In this document: one piece after another, positions 57,436-64,000 of the stretch
Numbering within the stretch: position 1 is the first letter of the stretch
How the letters are laid out: each line of letters starts with the position of its first letter
NCBI GenBank assembly: GCA_014905825.1
Contig: JACGCN010000002.1
Location: 1,736,001-1,800,000 of the forward strand
Length of the DNA stretch: 64,000 nt
Direction of reading: 5' to 3'
Origin: Lyophyllum atratum
Taxonomy: Eukaryota > Basidiomycota > Agaricomycetes > Agaricales > Lyophyllaceae
Program-made: the position numbers and the translations under genes
The notes under the pieces: model-generated
The model's database searches: none
What the model was told of the DNA's origin: nothing
Seen by the model: the letters and a program-made list of their open reading frames with translations, nothing else

Positions 57436-59424
57436 CTATTGAAGAGTTGGGTCAATGCCAATGCTACCCGCATCTCCTTGCTGCATCAAAACCACCATAT
57501 CCTCTGGTCCCATTGCCGGCCCACCCAAAGCCATATTTAACTCCCGAAGGTTTCCCAAGAGGACTGGAATCGAGTCCCGCAAATTTTTTCTCTGATGCTC
57601 GAGCCCGCTAAAGTTTGGAAACTCCGCACTTTCATCCACGTCCGTGTCCCCTGGTCCGGTGTACAGCTTATCCAGTGTCAAGCCAGTGTAGTTCCGAAAC
57701 GCGTTCACGATAAACATTCGGGCTCGTGGCTCAAACATCTGCGAGCTCATACCCTCCCATATCGGAGCCATGTCAGGCCTGTTTGGTGATGCAAACATAA
57801 CCTTCCACGTCTTCCAAAAAATAAAATCCATCAACGCAACATCCATCTCACATCCGCAGTGGAGGAGGCCAGGCGCAGGTGGAGGTGGGTCGGGGTTTGT
57901 CTTTGACTTCGTCACCCTTGGACCTGGGGTACCAGATAGCAAGTAAGGGCCGTTGGGCTTCCCCTCCGTCTTGGTCTTATGGTGATAAAGGCATTGAGAG
58001 TTTCCATGAGTCGTAGTGAGGATGTGGAGTGCCAGCTTCCGAGATATTGTAGCAGCCTCTGGCAGCAGCTCCTGGTTCTCGCGTATCATCCTTCGATATG
58101 TTCCGGACACAACAGTTTTATCTTGGCCCAGGAATGCACGGAATTCACGTCGCACAACACCTGTATTATAGATCAGAAACCCGCTGAACTTCGAATTGGA
58201 ATTTGGCGCACCAGGTAGCTTGTCCCTCTCCTCATCAGATAACTCCTCATATGTGTTTCCAGGACGATCTACAACCACAAAGAATTGAGCAAATGAATTC
58301 AATGCTACATGATGATTCATGCTCACCGATCTTTTCCATTATCGCCTTCTTCTTTTTCTTTGGCTTCGTCTTGGATGGTTTCTGTACCGTATCAATGATT
58401 TCTTCCTGCTTCTGCTCTTCTTCTGGGAGATCCGGCATTGCCAGCAGATTTGCCTTTGGCTCTGCCACAGCCTCAGTGTGACTCTCGACCTCACTCTCTC
58501 CACCAACCATTTCCTTTCCATCGACCTGGACCTCGATCTTCCCTGGTGGGCTATCATCCTGACCTGTAGCCATGCTCTTGCCATCACCCATGATCAAACT
58601 CTCCCTGCCAGTCATCTCCTCCCCGTCGACCTGGATTTTGTCCTCCCCAGGCAAGCTAGCAGCCATACTCCCACCATCACCCATGATCAAACACTCCCCA
58701 CCAGCCGTCTCCTCCCCATCAACTTGGAGCTTGCCCTCCCCAGGTGAGCTAGCAGCCATACTCCCGCCATCACCCATGATCGAACTCTTCCCATCAGCCA
58801 TCTCCTTCCCGTCGACCTGGATTTTGTCCTCCCCCGGCAAGTCCTTTTCAACAGAGTTCTCATCAGTCTCTCTATCTCCATGCATAGCCATATACTCATC
58901 CACAGCTCCTACACCCAGATCCATGACGCCATCCACGAGCGGTTCTGAAATTGCACTCTGATTGCCTGTCATGCCTGCATTGTCAGCTGAGGCGGCGGCG
59001 TCCGGAAGCTCTTGATAGCTACTGCTCGGCGACGATAGTGGACTACTCTGATATCCGCCATGTTTAAAGTCCAGGTCGACTCTGCCCTTTTTAGACTCTG
59101 GCTCCTTCCCGCTGGGCGCACCACGCTTTTCCCCAGTGTTTGCATTCTTCTCGGCCAGCAGGGATGCCAATTTCTCTTTTGACTGACGGAGTGCCTCCTG
59201 AGCACGCCCCAAGAGGTTTCTTGCCTTGGTTTGTTGGCCTAAAATTCTATTCAACATTCATCCAATAATAGTCCGATTTCTGGCATACCTTTAGCAGGCC
59301 CCTTTGGGTCCTTAGGGCCATTAGATACAAGGTTGTCGTATTTTGCCCGCGCCACAGATACATTCGTCTCAAGTCCCACAATTTTGAACTGCATTTTTTC
59401 AACCTCTATCTGGGTCATCAGCAT
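57436..59424 (-). CDS. uncharacterised protein with acidic tandem repeats
   Basis: Three exons join in frame. The N-terminal coiled coil starts MLMTQIEVEKMQFKIVGLET and continues LLGRAQEALRQSKEKLASLL. Four imperfect repeats of about 36 residues follow, each with PGEDKIQVDGEEM, an intermediate E/S-rich part and LIMGDGGSMAAS. A KPSKTKPKKKKKAIMEK basic stretch leads into a C-terminal globular part (YEELSDEERDKLPGAPNSNS, FLGQDKTVVSGTYRRMI, CGCEMDVALMDFIFWKTWKV) ending GIDPTLQ. An upstream exon is possible. The globular part looks folded but I do not recognise it; such genes are common in repeat-rich mushroom genomes. Confidence 0.68.
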
Positions 59425-60516
59425 ACCTCTCGACCAATGAGCGATTATCTATGTACCATCCATTGCTTTTCGAATGTTAACTGTCGTACTGGGAGGTTTA
59501 CAGATTATGGCGGTAGAAGAACATATTTTATTTCCAATTCTACCGGCTCAAATGCTTCCCGCGATCTGAGATGTAGAATCATGCGATCCCGTTTGATATC
59601 AGATACTCGCGATCTCACTTCCAGTCTGGCACCCCTAATTCTTCCGTTTCAAATCATGCCAACCATATGTCCATCACAATATGTAACTCCCCTATCCAAA
59701 TTACACCATGTCAGTTGGCGAGGAGTATGGACATCATAAGTATTCATGGCTTTAGTCCATGCCTTTATCGCCTCTCTCTACATGAGGCGAGCATGAAGTC
59801 TGGAAGATTCAGGCCAGTCCACGCTGACTATACGGTACTCATAGGTTTTCATTCTATAGCAGATCACAACTACCACCGCTTGGACACACGCATGCGACCC
59901 ATGTGCTTGACTCTTCCGTTGCTATCGGTATATGTTTATCGCTTTGTAAGTTCCTTCACATGTTACACTCCTGCTGCTCAATTATAATCCATACGGCCAA
60001 GGCAAAAACCGATGCCAACCATCACTCGCTCATATGCTTATTTTTTGCCCCGTGCCAACCCTACCCTTTTTTGGAAGATGGGCAAAGGGCACACGGCCTA
60101 TGAAATTTACGATGGTTTGACTGGTCGCTGCGATCCTGAAATTATATTTGAGGGTATATGATATATCATCGCTGTGATTTGGATGACCAGATCTGCCCAG
60201 GCCTGGCACACATTATTCACAAGCTTCACCGACGTGTCTGCCACTCCTACAACCGTATGATTGACCTTCGCGTACCAGAGATTTATAGGAAGGATTGTAA
60301 AAGTATTTGGACCCAATCTCAGATCAAGACCCTGTGACGTGCAGTTGAGATTAAGATCAGGCACATTTAGAGTATCTAGGTTTGCCATCAATTCTCATAC
60401 ATGGCTTAAAATAGACATCCGCGGATGCAGCAGACCAGGCCCGCGATTGCATTCTACACATTGTTTGCGGTCCGTCAGTTATCTATTCAGTAGACACAGA
60501 GTTCAACTCACCTGCT
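59425..60516. other. 1.1 kb with no confident gene
   Basis: Open frames on both strands without family features. A minus-strand frame (60107-60391, LDTLNVPDLNLNCTSQGLDL) and a short CVEC-containing frame near 60430-60480 may be exons of the gene at 60517-60873, but no consistent splicing was found. Confidence 0.4.
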
Positions 60517-60873
60517 TCAATTACGCCTGGCCCAGTCACTATCTTCTCCCATTAAGTATCTGCAAAATGCCTCGTCTGAATCATATCCTTCCTCATCGCT
60601 TACAAGTTGGTCTTCGGAGTCGCTACCAAGTTGGCCTTGCGAGTCAGACTCATCAGACTCAGAGGGTGGGGAGGATGGGGGAAGAGGGGAGTATTGAGTG
60701 ATGGGAGACCCTGGATGCAACTGAGAGTTACTTGGATTACTACTCCCAGCCGTGATCACCACATTCTCCCGAGCGTAGAACCGAGGAGGGAATGATCCAG
60801 AATTTTTTAGGCCCTCGCTATTCTTCTGAGGTTGTAGCGGTGCATCCTGCAAAAACAAATGACGAGGCATCAT
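60517..60873 (-). CDS. small acidic Ser-rich protein, or first exon of a larger gene
   Basis: Frame begins MMPRHLFLQDAPLQPQKNSE and becomes strongly acidic and Ser-rich (SPPSESDESDSQGQLGSDSE, DEEGYDSDEAFCRYLMGEDS), ending DWARRN. A good donor (gtgagt, minus strand, near 60512) just beyond the stop suggests that the real protein may continue into another exon in a shifted frame. Composition resembles disordered N-termini of lineage-specific proteins. No function assigned. Confidence 0.4.
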   Translation of the reverse strand: MMPRHLFLQDAPLQPQKNSEGLKNSGSFPPRFYARENVVITAGSSNPSNSQLHPGSPITQYSPLPPSSPPSESDESDSQGQLGSDSEDQLVSDEEGYDSDEAFCRYLMGEDSDWARRN

Positions 60874-60921
60874 AGTCCAGGGTCGACTGTGCAGGTCGAC
60901 TTCGGGACAAGATGGTTCTAC

Positions 60922-61218
60922 TGTAACGGGTCACCTACCCGCAACGGGTAGGTTGGTGTTATTTGGCAACGGCTTCTGCCGTTGCCCGGTTTTGTGTTGT
61001 TTACATGTTGTTTGTACGATAAGTTTTCGTGTCACTACCTACAGCAATAACCAGACTTGGTCAAGCTCTTTGGGTATTGCGAGAACTCCTGTAGCCCCGC
61101 TACATTTTTTTGAGCTAGCCAGCTCATCTTTGCTGTATCCCGCTATATCCCGCTATACTCTGCTTCTATCTCTCACGCGTACAATCTGCTTTTCTCTACT
61201 CTGCTCCTTTTGGACGAC
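60922..61218 (+). promoter_or_regulatory. hairpin-bearing leader, possible LTR, upstream of the long right-edge frame
   Basis: Starts TGTAACGGGTCACC, as an LTR might. Two perfect hairpins follow at once: arms ACCTACCCG / CGGGTAGGT (60933-60953, loop CAA) and GGCAACGGC / GCCGTTGCC (60965-60986, loop TTCT). Downstream are pyrimidine-rich runs with TATATCC/TATACTC steps before the ATG at 61219. A second copy that would prove an LTR lies outside the window, if it exists. Confidence 0.4.
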
Positions 61219-64000
61219 ATGGACACCCTGGCCCCATCTAGGCACTCGACAGGACCCTTGGCTCCATCTGGGACCCTTCAAGGGTCCCCACTACCTGTTT
61301 CGGAACGACCGGCACCATCGCCGGCCGTTGCAGCTGCTTTGCAGTTGCCACATCATTGGAACGACCTGGAACTACTACTTAGGGATTCGGACGAATTCCT
61401 ACGGCGCTGTCAGGTCGATCTGGCCCGATTCTGGTTGCGGCTGGGCTATCAGTGGCCCAGGAACATCATGGATAGGGTCGAGGTTGCCACTCTGGATGCC
61501 GTTCGTGCGAATGTTCGGGCATCGAGCTCGAAGGCTACTACAGACATATTAGCTCTCTATTCCGAGTTAATAGTACCTATAATACAGGATGTAGATAAAG
61601 GACTATCTATGAGTCCTAATACAAAACATCTGTCGAGGTTGGCTCATAATGAGTCAACTAACTACATCGAGCCGCCGCTGCGAACTAACGACGTAGCGAG
61701 CATGTCCAGTCGCGCGTCGACTGCATCTCGAAGGCCCGCTAGTCCATCTGGGACTAGCTCGTATTCAGAGAACCATGGTAATGTGGTTCCCTTCAAATCG
61801 ATTGTTAAACGATCTGTACGACGCGAGTACAATCGACTCGCGCCGGTGAACATTACGTATCGTGGTGGAGACCACGATATGAACTGGCGACATTCGGTGT
61901 CAGTGAATTCTCAAGGATCCAATCGCAGGGCGTCGTCGCCGAGCGATGCAGGGGAACATGGCCGGCGAGTTGTCGTCGGTGAGTCACAGTCGAAGGTGGC
62001 GATCGAGGATGAGAATGACGTCCATCCGGGACGAAATTCTGGTTTGGGGAAGGAGTGGAGGAGAGAGCGGACGGCGCACTGGGCCAAGCACCACGTAGCC
62101 GAATACTCAATGGACGAGTACGGGGCCAGGTTGGCTCCGGAAACGAGGACCTGCGGAAACGGAGGTGACGAGGTCGCAGTGGCGGCCGCAGAAGTCCAGG
62201 ACGATGGCGTGGTTGTACGTCGTCGGGCGGACAGTGCATCCAGTGACCTCAACAGAGGCCATGGAGCAGCCGAACCATCAGCGCTGGCAGCAGTCGCGAC
62301 TGCATGGTTCGAAAAGCATCCGCATGTGAGCTCGAGGCGAGCTCAGCGAATGCAGGAACTGGCAATGCAGGCGTCACAGGACGCCCTGCGCTACATGAGG
62401 GGGTGGGTCAATGATCCGCCTGATGCCGTGAAAATTTTTGAGGGTCTGCTCCAGACTTTGACGGAGCAGTACCAGACGCGCCGCGAGGAACGACGGCGTG
62501 CCCGCCTCGAGGAGGTGCAGGTTGGCATCGAAGGATGTCGACCAGGGATCGAGCTGTCAAGCTCGAAGGAGACAAGCGGGCCAGCGGGCCCGCTGAAATC
62601 GTCTCTGCGGCCATTAACAACGACATCAACGACGAGGCTGCTACCCGAAGGGCAGGCAGCAACCATACCGGCGTTGAAGTCGAGTCGCGGCAGCAGGACA
62701 AGCTCGTCTCGAGGAAATCGGGAACTGTTGGAGTGTCCGATAACCGTCGAGGTCAAACCGACCCGAGTGTCGCAGTCGAGCTCGGTGGGGTTCGACTTCC
62801 CCGAGCTGAAGGCGACACTGAGAGTGCCGCCTGGAGGAAACGACCTGGCGACGAACGAGTTGCCGCCATTGTCACTGGACTTGAACGCCGGTGGTAGAAA
62901 TCGTCGTCAACTGACGACGAGCAGGACTGATGATCGCAGCGTGGGGACCGACAACAGTGGCCCCCAAGGCGCTGAGGAGGATCGAACGACCGCGTTGAAC
63001 CCAGCAGAACGCAGGGGATGCGCTGCGCCGGGCGTCCATCGTGGTTCGGATGTCGTGCTGGCCTCGAGCAACGCAGAACGGGCGCTGTGGTTGGAGCGTG
63101 TGGTCGAGGGTGATGGGAACGGAGTGCATGGCGTGGTGACGCGTCATGCAGAGTTCGTCGAGCCTGTCGTGGGCTCGGAAACGATGGCCAGAGCCACTCG
63201 TGGAAGGGTGGATGGCAGGAAAGGGAAGGCGGGGGTGATAGCCCTCGCCCATCGCGTGCTGGACCCGGTAGCGGCTGGACGTCGCGAAAAGTCGGTGCAT
63301 GGCGTGTTCACGCGTCATGCAGGACCCGTCGAGCTCTTTGGGGGCTCGGAAAGAAAGTCGGAAGCCATCCACACGAGGGTGGATGGCAAGGAAGTGGGTA
63401 TGGGGGGAGAAGCCCACGCCCATAGTCGAGGCGCATGCCGTGGACGTGCGGAGCAGATGACCTCGGCCCTAAAAGTCGCTGGGAACGACTTGTGTCGCTC
63501 CCGCGACGCAAGGAGGGTCAGTGCACCATGGATGGCGTCGTTAACGCCATCCCGGACATGTGAGAAGGTTCACATACCTTCGAAAACCACTCCAGCGTGC
63601 TCAAAAGCACGCGAAAAACCTTCCCCAAGGCACGCAGGCCTCAACTTCCCTCGGCCATCTATGGTCGATCCCGCGAGATCGCAGGGCCTGGCGAGGGTTT
63701 CGGCTGTTCCTGGGCACACCCGAGGTGACGTGAGTCCTGGAGGAGAGGGCCTGATGGGCGATGGAGCGAGAGGGACGTCGAGGACGCCGCTCGATGGTGG
63801 TGTGTTGAAATCAACCAAACGAAGTCATGTGACTTCAACGGAGACGCACATGACTCCCGACGACTTGTTGCCGGACGCGACGGGGCACGATCCTGTCCTG
63901 TTGGCGGCTGTTCGGGGGTTGCAACCGAGTGGATGCTCGCCATTTACGGACCTACTAGCCCGTATTACGGCGGACATGGCCCGTGGGGTGTATACCTCAC
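61219..64000 (+). CDS. 927-codon open frame running off the right edge, unknown protein
   Basis: From ATG 61219 (MDTLAPSRHSTGPLAPSGTL) the frame has no stop to base 64000; the first upstream stop is TGA at 61111. The N-terminal 130 residues contain a helical part (WNDLELLLRDSDEFLRRCQV, DLARFWLRLGYQWPRNIMDR, ATTDILALYSELIVPIIQDV) followed by a disordered Arg/Ser-rich region. A second helical patch is LAAVATAWFEKHPHVSSRRA to YMRGWVNDPPDAVKIFEGLL. The rest is disordered, with a 57-residue direct repeat (VHGVVTRHAEFVEPV near residue 636, VHGVFTRHAGPVELF near 693). No zinc knuckle, protease or polymerase motif appears within the window. A retroelement Gag/ORF1 protein is the best guess because of its size, leader and neighbourhood; this is inference. 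Its DNA is unusually rich in perfect hairpins. Confidence 0.72.
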   Translation, partial: MDTLAPSRHSTGPLAPSGTLQGSPLPVSERPAPSPAVAAALQLPHHWNDLELLLRDSDEFLRRCQVDLARFWLRLGYQWPRNIMDRVEVATLDAVRANVRASSSKATTDILALYSELIVPIIQDVDKGLSMSPNTKHLSRLAHNESTNYIEPPLRTNDVASMSSRASTASRRPASPSGTSSYSENHGNVVPFKSIVKRSVRREYNRLAPVNITYRGGDHDMNWRHSVSVNSQGSNRRASSPSDAGEHGRRVVVGESQSKVAIEDENDVHPGRNSGLGKEWRRERTAHWAKHHVAEYSMDEYGARLAPETRTCGNGGDEVAVAAAEVQDDGVVVRRRADSASSDLNRGHGAAEPSALAAVATAWFEKHPHVSSRRAQRMQELAMQASQDALRYMRGWVNDPPDAVKIFEGLLQTLTEQYQTRREERRRARLEEVQVGIEGCRPGIELSSSKETSGPAGPLKSSLRPLTTTSTTRLLPEGQAATIPALKSSRGSRTSSSRGNRELLECPITVEVKPTRVSQSSSVGFDFPELKATLRVPPGGNDLATNELPPLSLDLNAGGRNRRQLTTSRTDDRSVGTDNSGPQGAEEDRTTALNPAERRGCAAPGVHRGSDVVLASSNAERALWLERVVEGDGNGVHGVVTRHAEFVEPVVGSETMARATRGRVDGRKGKAGVIALAHRVLDPVAAGRREKSVHGVFTRHAGPVELFGGSERKSEAIHTRVDGKEVGMGGEAHAHSRGACRGRAEQMTSALKVAGNDLCRSRDARRVSAPWMASLTPSRTCEKVHIPSKTTPACSKAREKPSPRHAGLNFPRPSMVDPARSQGLARVSAVPGHTRGDVSPGGEGLMGDGARGTSRTPLDGGVLKSTKRSHVTSTETHMTPDDLLPDATGHDPVLLAAVRGLQPSGCSPFTDLLARITADMARGVYTS

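Noticed and set aside
62872..63423. Minus-strand frame of 183 codons inside the right-edge element
   Set aside because: It mirrors the hairpin-rich plus frame; palindromic DNA naturally leaves antisense frames open. The plus frame is five times longer.

Overview
The window is eukaryotic and very probably from an Agaricomycete (Basidiomycota). Genes lie close together on both strands and are split by many introns of about 50-65 bp. Several families seen here (MARVEL-domain membrane protein, DUF6699, DUF3759/CipC, STB6-like, PX/PXB protein) are characteristic of mushroom-forming fungi and relatives. A Rhizoctonia-type (Ceratobasidiaceae) genome fits, but the species is inference.

Bases 1-40.9 kb are a conserved housekeeping block. 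In order: the end of a single-pass membrane protein; a MARVEL protein; the E2 enzyme UBC8; a THOC5-type mRNA-export subunit divergent from glucose-6-phosphate dehydrogenase; an uncharacterised gene divergent from a CCDC47 homologue; an uncharacterised gene and an STB6-like gene in tandem; a RING+LON protein; a non-coding stretch with a 168-bp tandem duplication; a DUF6699 protein; a large PX/PXB sorting-nexin-like protein; the ribosome-biogenesis helicase SPB4; the NDR kinase CBK1; a Pro/Ser-rich protein; a mitochondrial PDK/BCKDK-type kinase; Mediator MED20 divergent from ORC4; a single-pass membrane protein; and a CipC-like stress protein.

Bases 41.4-64 kb are a repeat-rich accessory block. 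A 5'-truncated non-LTR retrotransposon with the unusual order endonuclease, RNase H, reverse transcriptase is split by a complete Ty3/gypsy chromovirus. The chromovirus has identical 214-bp LTRs, a 5-bp target duplication (ccttg) and an intact 2,826-residue polyprotein. Next comes 1.5 kb of 38-bp minisatellite whose units carry TATGGC/GCCATA inverted pairs, a smaller second block of it, and several lineage-specific genes or fragments. The last 3 kb hold an open frame of 927 codons running off the right edge, preceded by a leader that may be an LTR. That stretch carries a striking excess of short perfect hairpins and is my strongest candidate for something undescribed.

Many otherwise normal genes (UBC8, G6PDH, MARVEL, DUF6699, others) need single-base corrections to read through, while the two long element frames need none. 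This points to residual assembly indels in unique sequence, or to a decayed nuclear haplotype. Exon limits were read by eye from reading frame and splice signals, so gene ends are firmer than internal junctions.
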